Of a stretch of 39,295 nt of DNA, positions 16,558-26,275 are shown piece by piece. The stretch is taken from IMG/VR virus record IMGVR_UViG_3300045125_000021, positions 1 to 39,295 of that record; one strand, written 5' to 3'. Positions within the stretch are counted from its first letter, which is position 1; each line of letters starts with the position of its first letter. This DNA comes from a virus. A program made the translations under genes and the position numbers. The notes beneath the pieces are model-generated. The model had not been told where the DNA came from. It saw only the letters and a program-made list of their open reading frames with translations, and did no database searches.

Positions 16558-19500
16558 ATGGCACTTGTCGTAAAAGATCGGGTCAAGGAAATAACCACAA
16601 CCACCGGCACGTCTAACCTGACGCTGGGTGGTGCGGTCTATGGTTTCCAGTCGTTTTCCATCATCGGCAATGGCAACACGACCTACTATGGCATCTATGA
16701 CTCGGCCACGGGTGACTGGGAAGTCGGTATTGGTACGTACTCGACCACCGGCCCGACGCTAAGCCGCGACACGGTTCTGGAGTCAAGCAACTCCGGCAGC
16801 AAGGTAGTGTTTGCGGCAGGCAAGTAAGGATGTTTTTGTCACCTATCCTGCTGAGCGTTCGGTCTATCTCGATGCAGCCGGTTCGGCTGTCACGGTCCTT
16901 GACATCGGCACAGCAGGGATTGGTACGGCCAACATCACGTCGGCCAACATCACAGCAGGCACGATCTCCACAACCCCACGTTAAGCAACGACATTGCCAA
17001 CAAGTCCTACGTGGACGGCATAGCTGCACAGGGCATTTCGTATCACACACCGGTCAAGTATGAGGTGCCCAACACCACGGGTAACCTGAACGCCATCTAC
17101 AGCAATGGTGCGTCGGGGGTTGGCGCTACGCTGACCAACAATGGCACGCTTGCTGCGTTTGCCCCGGACGGCCCTACCGCTTCGCCCGGTGACCGCATTC
17201 TGGTCTACAACCAGACCAACGCCTATGAGAACGGCGTGTACCGTCACCACGGTGGGCAGCGGGTCGGTTGCTTGGGTGCTCACTCGTGCGGCGGACGCTA
17301 ACACCTATGGCGTCAAGGACCCCAACGCACTGGGTGCGGGAGATGCGTTCTACGTCACATCTGGCAATACCGGTGCGGGCGAGACCTACGTCTGCAACAC
17401 GGCAGGCACGATTACCTTCGGCACGACAGCCATCACGTTCGCGCAGATTTCTTCGGCGCAGGTGTGCAGCGCCGGTACTGGGCTGACGCTGAGCAATCTG
17501 CAATTCAGCATCACGCCGGTTGGAACCGCAGGTACGTACGGCTCTTCTTCTCAGGTGCCGGTGTTCACGACCAACGCGTCGGGTCAGGTCACGAGCGTTA
17601 CCAACACGGGCATCGCCATCAGTGCAGGTGCAGTCTCTGGATTGGCACCTTCTGCCACGACGGATACGACCAACGCGTCGAACATCACTTCTGGCACGTT
17701 GCCTGTTGCGCGGCTGTCTGGCTCCTACACCGGCATCACTGGGGTCGGTACGCTGACGGCGGGTACGTGGAATGCAAGCACCATCGGCGCTACGTTTGGT
17801 GGTACGGGCATCACGTCCTACACCATCGGTGACATTCTGTATGCGGACACGGGCACGACACTGGCTCGTCTGGCGGATGTGGCCACGGGCAACGCCCTGA
17901 TCTCTGGTGGTGTGGGCACGGCTCCTTCTTGGGGCAAGATCGGCCTTCAAACCCATGTCAGCGGCACGCTCCAGGTGGCCAACGGCGGTACAGGCGCCAC
18001 TACCCTGACTGGCTACGTGTACGGCAACGGCACGGGTGCGTTCACTGCATCGACCTCGATCCCCAACTCTGCCACCACGGCAACAAGTGCAAACACGGCT
18101 TCGGCCATCGTGGCGCGTGACGCCTCGGGTAACTTCAGCGCAGGCACCATCACTGCTTCGCTGAGTGGCAACGCGAGCACTGCGACCTCTGCGACTTCGG
18201 CAACCACGGCGACCAACTTGGCCGGTGGTGTGGCCGGTGCGATTCCTTACCAGTCTGCCAGTGGCACGACGCTTTTTCTCCGCTGCGGGCACCTCTGGGC
18301 AGTATCTCCAGTCCAACGGCACGTCTGCACCGTCTTGGTCTACGCTGCCCGCAGTTAATGATGGCACGCTGACCATGAACGTGTCGGGCACTGGGCCTGT
18401 CGGGCTCTGCGACCTTCACGGCCAACCAGTCTGGCAACTCGACATTCACGGTCACGTCCAACGCCACATCCGCCAACACGGCGTCAACCATTGTTGCGCG
18501 GGACGCATCGGGTAATTTCAACGCCGGGACGATCACCGCCACGCTCAGCGGTACGGCTACTCAGGTCAGCAACAACCTGACGCTTGCCACCTCTGGCACC
18601 GGCCTGTCCGGTTCGGCCACGTTCAACGGCGCGTCTGCTCAGACCTTCACGGTTACGTCCAACGCCACATCGGCCAACACGGCGTCCACCATCGTGGCTC
18701 GGGATGCTTCTGGCAACTTCAGTGCAGGGACGATAACGGCTTCGCTGAGTGGTAATGCCACGTCTGCTACTACTGCCACCACGGCTACTACTGCCACGAC
18801 AGCAAACGCATTAAATTCTGCAAATAACTATTCGGTCAACCAACTTAATAACAATGCTCGGTATAGCTACAACGACAACGACAGAAACGCCAACAGCGCG
18901 ACTTATTACCCCAACGCTTCCGCAAGAGCGTTCCGTTTTGCTTTTGTTAATGCTTCTTCTGTTGGCACCGGCGGGGAATTATGCAGGGTTGATGCAGTTT
19001 GATCCGTGGGATGGGACTACGTCCAGTACTGGTGATGCATCTTATCAGATGGCCTGGGGTAGCACTGCTGCAAACAGTGGCGGCGTTCCTCAGTTAAGGA
19101 TTCGTAAGGGTATTGATACTACTTGGAACGCTTGGTTAGACATTCTTACTTCGTCCAACTACAACTCCTACGCCCCCACCCTGACCGGCGGCGGTGCTTC
19201 GGGTACTTGGTCAATCAATATCGCCGGGATCCGCAGGTTCGGCAGGCTCTGCTTGACTACGCCAACCTGACCAACAAGACTGGCGGTACGGGCACGTACA
19301 CCACCAGTGGGGATTACTGTGCCCCCATTTTCTACGACAGCAACAACACCGCTTATTACGTAGACCCGGCGAGCAACAGTGTATTAAACACCATAAACAG
19401 CAGGTCAATTACCTACCTGATGTATTACCAGGTTTTACCCGATGCCAGCCGATGGACACCATGCAACGGGTTCACGTACTCGGTTAACGCGCCCTATACC

Positions 19501-20692
19501 GGCCCAGTTGCTCGATTTAGTACTGGCGGCAGTTACGACCTGTGGCTGAATGCGCCCTATACGGGGCACCAACATTGCATTCACCCGCAAGCATACCGGC
19601 TCACTTAATTCGTGGCGTTATCCGGTTGTATATGACGTTAACGGCGCATCTGGGCGCTGTACGGGACGCATTTTCTACGACCAGAACAACACCGGCTACT
19701 ACGTAGACCCCAACAGCGTCTCATACCTGTATGGCCTGACGCGTGGCCGGTGGTTCGTACTCGTCCGAATAACTGGATTCAGTTGGACGGGGACTATGGC
19801 ATTTATTCCGCCGTATACAACAGTGCGCATTTCCTAGCAAACATTTCTTCGTCGTACGGCCAGTGGCGGATAATTGGGTCGCGTAATAGTGGGAGGCATT
19901 TACGATACGTTTTCCGCCGTCAACGGTATCATGTATGACGGCAGCTAACGGGGCGTCTACCGCGAAGCCAACGGTCGGTGGTATATCTACTACCACCTTG
20001 GCAACGACTGCCTTGGTGTTGGCACGGCGAGCACAAGCTCGACCTATAGCCTGTACCTGAACAAAGGCGTGTACGCGCAGAGCCGTATCGACGCGACGAT
20101 TTTCTACGACACCAGCAACACCTGCCACTACTGCATCCGGCGAGCACGTCCAGGTTAGCGGAGCATTCGCGTATGGCAGTTGGTATTTTCAGTCCAACCA
20201 AAACACAGGCTCTGGTTCTTCGCCGCCGCTTCAAGCGTACTCTACTGGCGGCGCTGGCGCCATCATGTCCTTCCATCGTGCGGCCTATTACGCCATCAAC
20301 ATGGGCCTTCGATTCGGACAACGTGTTCCGTATTGGTGGTTGGTCTGCGATCGGCAAACCTTCTTCAGATGGACATGTCCAGCAGCCTCACAATGGCTGC
20401 GAATGTCACCGCCTACCCGACGAACGCCTGACAGAAAGACTGGAACGAATTGCCAGACGACTTTGTTGAGCGTTTGGCCGAGGTCAAGAACGGTACTTAT
20501 ACCCGTACCGACGCAAACATGCGGCAGGTTGGTGTGAGGGCTCAAAGTCTCCAAGAATTGCTGCCTGAAGCGGTATTGGATGGTGAATATCTCTCCTCGC
20601 TTATGGCAACGCCGCCTTGGCAGCATGTGTGTGAATTGGCAAAATCGGTTGTCGCCCTTCGGGCAGAACTCAACGCCCTGCGGGCACATTAA
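16558..20692 (+). CDS. Large tail fibre with C-terminal S74-type chaperone domain
   Basis: Receptor-binding fibre of about 1370 residues. ATG 16558 starts a conserved fibre N-terminal domain (VVKDRVKEITTTTGTSNLTL, YYGIYDSATGDWEVGIGTY, KDVFVTYPAERSVYLDAAG). A repetitive shaft follows, with LQVANGGTGATT and three copies of ARDASGNF(S/N)AGTITA (about 18115, 18499, 18697). The distal part has three FYD-x-x-NT-x-YYVDP-type repeats (19327, 19671, 20101) and MAWGSTAANSGGVPQLRIRK. The end matches the endosialidase-type intramolecular chaperone (peptidase S74): DERL, WNELPDDFVERL, VGVRAQSLQELLPEAV and VELAKSVVALRAELNALRA. The self-cleavage Ser-Asp falls at AY-[S]-DERL near 20408, blurred by an indel. 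This domain aids trimer folding then cuts itself off. Breaks are many but order is preserved. Confidence 0.82.
18112..18760 (+). repeat. Three copies of a fibre-shaft module (ARDASGNF type)
   Basis: Copies begin at about 18115, 18499 and 18697. Each encodes V-A-R-D-A-S-G-N-F-x-A-G-T-I-T-A followed by (S/T)LSG(N/T)A, and the last two are preceded by the same VTSNATSANTAST segment. This is a typical repeat of phage fibre shafts that ends in an S74 chaperone. Confidence 0.75.
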
Positions 20693-20701
20693 GGAAACAT
20701 C

Positions 20702-21052
20702 ATGGCAATCACCTACACCTGGGCCGTGACCGGCATGAAGGTCACCAAGGCTGGAAGCCTCCAGAACTACGTCGTGCAGACGTACTGGACCAAGACCGGC
20801 ACGGATGAGAACGGCAACACCGGCACCTTCAGCGGCGCTACTCCGTTTGAGCCGGACCCCACCCAATCGGGCTTCGTGCCTTATGACCAACTCACGCAGG
20901 CAATCGTTCTGTCGTGGATTCAGCCGGTGGTCACGGGCAGTTACGAAGAGCACGTAAATGCTGCCATCGCCAAGCAGATCGCAGATAAGATTGACCCTGT
21001 GGTTGAAGAGCCACTTCCTTGGGCACCGCCCGCACCTACCCCCACCCCTTAA
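20702..21052 (+). CDS. Small conserved tail-region protein, intact
   Basis: 116 residues, no breaks. ATG 20702 follows AAGGAAACATC. It reads MAITYTWAVTGMKVTKAGSL, QNYVVQTYWTKTGTDENGNT, GTFSGATPFEPDPTQSGFVP, YDQLTQAIVLSWIQPVVTGS and ends with a Pro-rich tail (PLPWAPPAPTPTP). 'ITYTWxVTGMK...NYVVQTYWTKTGTDExGNxGxFxGATPF' is a conserved short phage family, usually beside fibre genes. A beta-sheet front, an amphipathic helix (EEHVNAAIAKQIADKI) and a flexible tail suggest a small structural or fibre-assembly protein. Function not proven. Confidence 0.68.
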   Translation: MAITYTWAVTGMKVTKAGSLQNYVVQTYWTKTGTDENGNTGTFSGATPFEPDPTQSGFVPYDQLTQAIVLSWIQPVVTGSYEEHVNAAIAKQIADKIDPVVEEPLPWAPPAPTPTP

Positions 21053-21065
21053 TAGGGAGCAACGC

Positions 21066-21246
21066 ATGGAGAAAGATCAACCTTGGCGAAGTCACCATCG
21101 CTGAATACAACCTGCTGATGAAGCAACTGGCGATGGGCCAACTTGGCGAGTGCATTGATCTGTTCATGAAACTGCGGCAGATTGGCGTTGAGGCGCAAGC
21201 CAAGGCATCTGGACAGCCTGTTCCGGTGCCTCCGCCCAAAGAGTAA
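21066..21246 (+). CDS. Short helical protein between fibre genes
   Basis: About 60 residues. ATG 21066 follows AGGGAGCAACGC; a one-base break in the first codons leads into KINLGEVTIAEYNLLMKQLA, MGQLGECIDLFMKLRQIGVE, AQAKASGQPVPVPPPKE, ending at TAA 21246. The product is a single long amphipathic helix followed by a Pro-rich tail similar in style to the preceding gene. I do not recognise a family. The helix could be a coiled-coil partner for a fibre. Reality as a gene is supported by the start site, the spacing to both neighbours (13 and 9 bases) and the coherent frame. Confidence 0.55.
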
Positions 21247-21255
21247 GGATTTAAG

Positions 21256-23270
21256 ATGACCACCGCGTACACCTCGCTGCTTGGGTTTGCTCTCCCGGTT
21301 GAGGGGCGAACTTGACGGTACCTGGGGCGACGTAGTCAGCAAAGCATCACGGAGTTGGTTGAAGACGCCATTGCCGCCACGGCTACCCAGACCGTCGCAT
21401 CGGGCGACTGGACCCTGACCACCACAGGTTCTGGAAGCGTCAATCAGGCACGATGCGCGATCCTCGTGCCTACTGGATCGCCGGGTGTAACGCGCAACAT
21501 CATCGCCCCCAGCAGTGGCAAAGCCTACATCGTTGACAACCAGTCCAACGCGGCGGTTGTCGTCAAGGGTCTCTGCTACCGGCGCTACCGTTGCAGCAGG
21601 TGCACGGGCGCTTGTTGCTTGGACGGGCTCTGACTTCGTCACCATCGCCACCTCTACGCCTGACGGCGTGACGTCGGTTAGCGGTACCGGCACGGTTCAG
21701 GGCTTGACGCTCTCAGGCACGGTCACTTCTACCGGGTCGCTCACGCTCGGTGGGTCGCTCTCCGCAGTCAGCCTGACTTCGCAGGTATCGGGCGTTCTGC
21801 CTGTGGCCAACGGCGGCACCAACGCTTCTGACGCGGCCACTGCGCGCACTAACCTGTCTGTTCCCTCCACCACAGGCACTGGCGCAAGTGGCACTTGGGT
21901 GTATCAGCGTGACAGGCAACGCTACCAATGTCACGGGCACGGTGGCTGTGGCCAACGGCGGCACGGGCGCAACGGATGCGGCCACGGCGCGCTCTAATCT
22001 GTCTGTGCCCTCCACCACCGGCTCAGGTGCCTCCGGGCACGTGGGGCATCAACGTCACCGGCAATGCTGCAACCGTGACCAACGGTGTGGTAACGACGGG
22101 CTCCTACGCTGATCCCGCTTGGATCACGTCTCTGGCGGGCTCAAGATTACGGGCAACATCAGCGGTAGCGCAGCGGGCTTGACCTCCACTCTGGCTGTGG
22201 CCAGTGGCGGCACGGGCCTGTCCTCGACGCCTGCCAACGGTGCTCTGGACATCGGCAACGGCACGGGCTTCACGCGCACCACGCTGACGGCGGGCTCTGG
22301 CGTCTCAATTACCAACGCTGCGGGGTCAATCACCATCGCAGCCACCGGCTCGGGCGGCTCGGTCACTTCTGTTGGTTTGTCGGCGCCCACTGGCTTTGCG
22401 GTCAGCAACACGCCTGTTACTACTGCGGGCACGATTGCGCTTTCTTTTGCCTCTGGGTACTCACTGCCAACCAACGCCAGTCAAGCCAACTGGGACACGG
22501 CATACAACGAGCGTGCTACGTGGAACGGTGGCAGTACGGGTCTGGTGGCAGCTACTGGCCGCACCTCGCTTGGCGCCACCACGGTGGGCGGAAACTTCTT
22601 TACGCTGACCAACCCCAGCGCAGTGACGTTCTTGCGGGTCAACGCAGACAACACTGTTTCGACCTTGGATGCAGCGTCTTTCCGAAGCGCGATTGGTGTC
22701 GGTACTGGAACGGGTACGGTCACATCGGTATCTGGCACTGGTACGGTCAACGGCCTGACGCTCACGGGTACGGTCACATCTTCGGGCTCACTGACGCTTG
22801 GCGGCGCGCTGTCGGGGGTAGACCTGACCACGCAAGTTACGGGTGTTCTACCAATTGCCAACGGCGGTACGGGCGCCAACACAGCGGCCAATGCACGCAC
22901 GGCACTGGATGTACCTTCAAGTTCCGGCACCGGTGCTTCTGGTACGTGGAACATCAACGTCACGGGTAACGCGGCCAACATCACAGGCACGGCTGCAATT
23001 GCCAACGGTGGTACTGGAGCTACGACTGCTTCTGGTGCACGAACCAACCTCGACGTGCCATCCACATCGGGTTCGGGCGCCTCCGGTACGTGGGGCATCA
23101 ACATCAGTGGTAACGCGGCCACGGCTACTTCCCTGTCTACGACCAACTTCACAGTTGTCCAGTCAGGCACTAAACTTCTGATCAGTTACAACGGCACGCC
23201 AGTGCTGAGTATCGACAGCAGCGGCAACCTGATCGGCCTGAACAACGTAACTGCCTACGGCACCCCGTAA
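21256..23270 (+). CDS. Second tail fibre with duplicated NGGTG modules
   Basis: About 670 residues. ATG 21256 (MTTAYTSLLGFALPVEGELD, after a break near 21305) follows AAGGATTTAAG. The N-terminal domain with 'LLGFxLPVxGxLxGTWGxxVNxSITxLxExAIA' is a common fibre start. The shaft is Gly/Thr/Ser-rich and contains four 48-residue modules opening with (V/I)-A-N-G-G-T-(G/N)-A and closing with GASGTW-x-I-x-V/I-x-GNA. These occur in pairs at 21803/21948 and 22854/22998, each pair preceded by the same VTSVSGTGTV-x-GLTL segment. The end, GTKLLISYNGTPVLSIDSSG then LIGLNNVTAYGTP, lacks a chaperone domain, so folding may need a partner. Sequence is readable with only four or five breaks. Confidence 0.78.
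21667..23125 (+). repeat. Paired 48-residue modules and a segmental duplication in the fibre
   Basis: Modules A (21803), B (21948), C (22854) and D (22998) are each about 144 bases. The stretch from VTSVSGTGTV through A and B (from about 21671) is repeated as VTSVSGTGTV through C and D (from about 22718), about 1047 bases downstream. Thus an ancestral block of roughly 400 bases was duplicated, with unique DNA between the copies. Confidence 0.75.
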
Positions 23271-23280
23271 GGAGTAGAAG

Positions 23281-24355
23281 ATGCCCTTGCCATCATCCGG
23301 CCCCCTGAGCCTCAACGACATCCAGACTGAGTTCGGCGGCTCTAACCCGATTAGCCTGAACGAGTACTACGCAGGTGGCGCGTACGTCCCTGCCGGTACA
23401 TCCGGCACCTATGGCGCTGTGCCAAGCAGCGGGACTATCTCTATTCAGAATTTCTACGGCACTACTAAAGTTGTTCCTGGATCGCAGTCATATACCATCC
23501 CCGGTACGTACACCTGGGTTGCGCCGTCTGGCGTTACAAAAGTCTCTGTTGTTACTGTTGGCGGCGGCGGCGGTGGCGGGGATGTAACCGGTGGATACTG
23601 CTGTATTCCGCTTATTCATAGAGGAAGCGGGGGTGGGGGCGCATTGGCGTATGCCAACAACATTTCAGTAACTCCAGGTTCGTCATATACCGTTGTTGTC
23701 GGTGTTGGCGGGGCAGGTGGCTGTTTTGGGCAAAATGGCGGAGATAGTTCGTTTAATTCAACAACTGTAAAGGCCGGAGGTGGAAAAGGCGGATCGTGTT
23801 CGTACTACCCCACTATACCGGGAGGCACAGTTATTTACGGGACGGGGGGCGCTGGTGGCGCAGGCTATAGAGGGCTATTTTATAATTGCTGCACTAATTT
23901 TCTTGTTGGTGGCGCTGGTGGCGCTGGTGGATATTCAGGCGCTGGCGGAGCAGGGGCTTTTTAACTACACCCCGCTGCGGCCAAGCAGGCGCTGGTGGCG
24001 GTGGGGGTGGAGCAGCAAGTCATTGCGGAGTTAATGGCATCGGCCTAGCTACTTCTCAAGGCGGGGGCGGTGGAGTTGGGATTTTCGGCCAAGGGAGTAA
24101 TGGCACCGGAGGAGTCTACGATGCTGGACGTGGCGGCGGCGGCTCAGGCGGAGCTAATGGCGCCTTGAGATTAACATTAGGTAACGTATATCTTGACGGC
24201 GGCGCTTATGGTGGTGGTGGTTTTGGCAATCCGCTAACTCCAGCCTGTGGTGGTTTGTATGGTGTCGGCCCTGGTAAGGGGGGTCTGGGGCAGTGCGAAT
24301 AGTTTGGCCCGGTTGTTCAAGAAGTTTTCCTTCTACCTGCGTTGGTTCACCATAA
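23281..24355 (+). CDS. Glycine-rich tail fibre or adhesin
   Basis: About 357 residues. ATG 23281 starts MPLPSSGPLSLNDIQTEFGG, SNPISLNEYYAGG, a start shared by many phage adhesins of this kind. A short beta domain (SYTIPGTYTWVAPSGVTKVS) leads into a long glycine-rich region with GG and GGGG runs (TVGGGGGGGDV, GGAGGAGGYSGAGGAG), the style of polyglycine receptor-binding tips. One break near 23960 divides the frame. The second part, GLATSQGGGGGVGIFGQGS, ends with GAVRIVWPGCSRSFPSTCVG, a conserved closing motif, at TAA 24355. Base composition becomes AT-richer from about 23440. Cysteine pairs (CC at about 23600 and 23890) are unusual in such proteins and could lock the fold. The glycine-rich tip is probably the part that contacts the host. 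Confidence 0.75.
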
Positions 24356-24366
24356 AAGGCTGTTTA

Positions 24367-24891
24367 ATGGAGCACAATCTTTATATATGTATTGAAAACG
24401 GTTTGCCAGTGAACCATCCGGCGTTTACAGAAAATCTTATAGAGGCTTTTGGTAAAGTGCCAGATAATTGGGAACCGTTTATTCGTATCTTAAACCCAAC
24501 GCTGTTGGACAAAAGGATTGTCTTAACGCAGCCTGAGCCGTCTTATGAAAAAATAGATGGTGTTTGGCAAGATGTTTGGCACACCCGCCTTAAAACAGCG
24601 GAAGAAATTGCAGCCGAAAAAGAACAAAAACTTAACTCCGTTCGTCAGCTTTGGGCAAAAAATCCATACGCGCATAACTTTACTGCGTGGATTTTGAATG
24701 AAGAAAAATTTGCGTATGAGCCTCCGCTTCCTCGGCCCACCGACGGCAAGTTCTATCGTTGGCACGGCCCAAGCAACAACTGGCGCGAAGCCGAACCGTT
24801 CCCTCAAGACGGCAAACGCTATACGTTTGATTTCGACAATTGGGTGAACGTGGAGGTTCCTAATGTGCCAATCCAACAGCCCGGTGACTGA
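24367..24891 (+). CDS. Fibre-linked hypothetical protein, AT-rich
   Basis: 174 residues, intact, ATG 24367. It reads MEHNLYICIENGLPVNHPAF, TENLIEAFGKVPDNWEPFIR, with a helical middle (KTAEEIAAEKEQKLNSVRQL) and an end containing FAYEPPLPRPTDGKFYRWHG then NWVNVEVPNV. 'YExPxPxPxDGKxYxWxxxxxxW' is typical of small proteins next to phage fibres, several of which help assemble or tip the fibre. The gene is clearly AT-richer than its surroundings, with many AAA, TTT and TTA codons, matching the adhesin just upstream and suggesting that the two arrived together. It overlaps the oxygenase gene by 29 bases. Tail fibre chaperone is a reasonable but unproved guess. Confidence 0.65.
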   Translation: MEHNLYICIENGLPVNHPAFTENLIEAFGKVPDNWEPFIRILNPTLLDKRIVLTQPEPSYEKIDGVWQDVWHTRLKTAEEIAAEKEQKLNSVRQLWAKNPYAHNFTAWILNEEKFAYEPPLPRPTDGKFYRWHGPSNNWREAEPFPQDGKRYTFDFDNWVNVEVPNVPIQQPGD

Positions 24892-25546
24892 AGCAGTGCA
24901 AGCGACGGAACTGCAAGTGGCGCCGCACTTTGCGTGCCCGGTTTACGTCATCGACCGCCCCGATTTTCTGGGGGCGGTCAGTGCCGTTTCTGAAGAGTCG
25001 CTGAAGGAGCAGCATGCGCAACATGCGGTCAACGACATCTACCCGCTGATGATGAGCGGGAACTTCGTCAATGACCCCCGCGTGCGCGAGTTTGCTGAGT
25101 TTGTGGCCTCGACCGCATGGAACATCCTCGACAGCCAGGGGTATGCCATGCAGCATTTCCACACGCTGTTTGAGTCGATGTGGACCCAAGAGCACCACAA
25201 GCAGTCGTCGATGGAGCAGCACGTCCACGGTGGCGGCGCTCAGATCGTGGGCTTCTACTTCCTCGATGTGCCTGAAGGCTCCTCCCGTGTTGTGTTCCAC
25301 GACCCCCGCCCCGGCAAGGTGATGAGCGAGTTGCCCCAGAAGGACGTGACGCAGGCTACACCGGCAAGCCAGATGATCAACTTTGAGGCCAAGCCCGGTC
25401 GGTTGATTTTCTCAAACGCTTGGCTGCCGCACTCCTTCACCCGGCATGCCGGAGACACGCCGCTGCGCTTCGTGCACTTCAATCTCGTGGTGATGCCTGC
25501 GCAGCAGAACCACACCTGTCAAGCGCCTGCTGCCGAGGTTGTGTGA
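24863..25546 (+). CDS. 2-oxoglutarate/Fe(II)-dependent oxygenase
   Basis: 227 residues, intact. ATG 24863 is inside the previous gene. The fold is the double-stranded beta helix of 2OG-Fe(II) oxygenases: HVHGGGAQIVGFYFLDVPEG (His120 and His122), SSRVVFHDPRPGK, GRLIFSNAWLPHSFTRH (His190) and RFVHFNLVVMP (Arg202). In this family (type 2OG-FeII_Oxy_5) two His plus an acid or nearby His hold the iron and the late Arg binds the 2OG carboxylate. Here the second metal ligand position appears as H-x-H rather than H-x-D, as in many phage members. Such enzymes hydroxylate proteins, nucleobases or small molecules; the substrate is unknown. Position among fibre and assembly genes hints at a virion-protein target, but metabolic or DNA targets remain possible. 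Confidence 0.8.
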   Translation: MCQSNSPVTEAVQATELQVAPHFACPVYVIDRPDFLGAVSAVSEESLKEQHAQHAVNDIYPLMMSGNFVNDPRVREFAEFVASTAWNILDSQGYAMQHFHTLFESMWTQEHHKQSSMEQHVHGGGAQIVGFYFLDVPEGSSRVVFHDPRPGKVMSELPQKDVTQATPASQMINFEAKPGRLIFSNAWLPHSFTRHAGDTPLRFVHFNLVVMPAQQNHTCQAPAAEVV

Positions 25547-25779
25547 ACAAGTACAGCATCCGCTTCAACAAGAGCCGTGGCCAGCCCGGACGAGGCACGA
25601 TGGATCACGTCTGGCGGGTGTTTGAGGGCGAGAAAGAGTACCTGTTCAAGAACCTGGACATCACCGTCCCGGTCAAGAGCGAGAAGGACGCCAACGGGCA
25701 GGACTACAACATCTGCTGCCAAGGCTTCCTGACCATCGACAAGGACACGTCCACGGCAGTCATCACGGCAGGTGCATAG
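25543..25779 (+). CDS. Small conserved protein, NKYSIRFNKSRG type
   Basis: 78 residues, intact. GTG 25543 overlaps the oxygenase stop (GTGTGA). It reads VNKYSIRFNKSRGQPGRGTM, DHVWRVFEGEKEYLFKNLDI, TVPVKSEKDANGQDYNICCQ, GFLTIDKDTSTAVITAGA. A conserved family in phages, beta-rich with an acid- and base-balanced surface; 'NKSRGxPGRGTxDHVWRVFE...YLFKNLDIxVPVxSEKDxxxxDYNIxCxG' is easy to recognise. Its close coupling to the oxygenase (overlap) and to the next gene (one base) suggests the three are translated together. I do not know a role. Confidence 0.7.
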   Translation: MNKYSIRFNKSRGQPGRGTMDHVWRVFEGEKEYLFKNLDITVPVKSEKDANGQDYNICCQGFLTIDKDTSTAVITAGA

Positions 25780-26275
25780 TGGAACCGATCACCGGCATCC
25801 TCGCAGCAGTATCGGCGGCTAATGCTGCCTTCGGGGCTGTCAAGAAACTCGTCGCCACAGGCCGCGAGATTCAGGACGTTGCCGGTCAGATCGGGAAGTG
25901 GTACGGGGCGTTTGGGGACTTCAACCGCCTCGCTACTGAGAAGGCCAACAAGAAACCTTCCGTCTTCAAACGCCTGCTGCACGACGACAGCATTGAGCAG
26001 GAAGCCTTGCAGATCACGATGCACAAGCAGGCGCTGATGAAGCAGGAGTACGAACTCAAGATTCTGATCATCGCGCACTACGGCGAGAACGTTTACAACG
26101 AGATGATCATGGAGCGCATCCGGCTGAAGAAGGAGCGCGAGAAGAAGGAGCGTGAGCACCGCCTTCGACAAGCAGACTTCATGCTCAACGTGAAGTACGG
26201 CGCGGCCAGTTGCTTTTCTTGGAACCGCGGTCATCGCCGGTTTTGTATTATTTGGTGGACAAGGTGAAGCAATGA
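25779..26275 (+). CDS. Coiled-coil protein with C-terminal membrane segment
   Basis: About 165 residues. GTG 25779 (EPITGILAAVSAANAAFGAV) shares a base with the previous stop. The N-terminal segment is hydrophobic and helical, the middle is a helical bundle (VAGQIGKWYGAFGDFNRLAT, IEQEALQITMHKQALMKQEY), and a long charged helix (ERIRLKKEREKKEREHRLRQ) follows. After a break near 26205, AFLGTAVIAGFVLFGG looks like a single transmembrane span close to the end. The stop is not certain: TGA 26275 overlapping the next ATG (ATGA) is most likely. Similar proteins occur in short-tailed phages just ahead of lysis genes. A membrane-anchored accessory lysis role is inferred from context. Confidence 0.55.

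Noticed and set aside
17174-18391. A 405-codon open frame on the minus strand opposite the S74 fibre, and a similar one at 22481-23170.
   Set aside because: They are shadows of Gly/Thr/Ser-rich fibre coding, are rich in Arg, Val and Pro, and lack family motifs and ribosome sites. The plus-strand reading has clear fibre motifs.
21667-23125. Regular repeats in the fibre region considered as a CRISPR array.
   Set aside because: Units are about 144 bases, coding, degenerate and without unique spacers of constant length.
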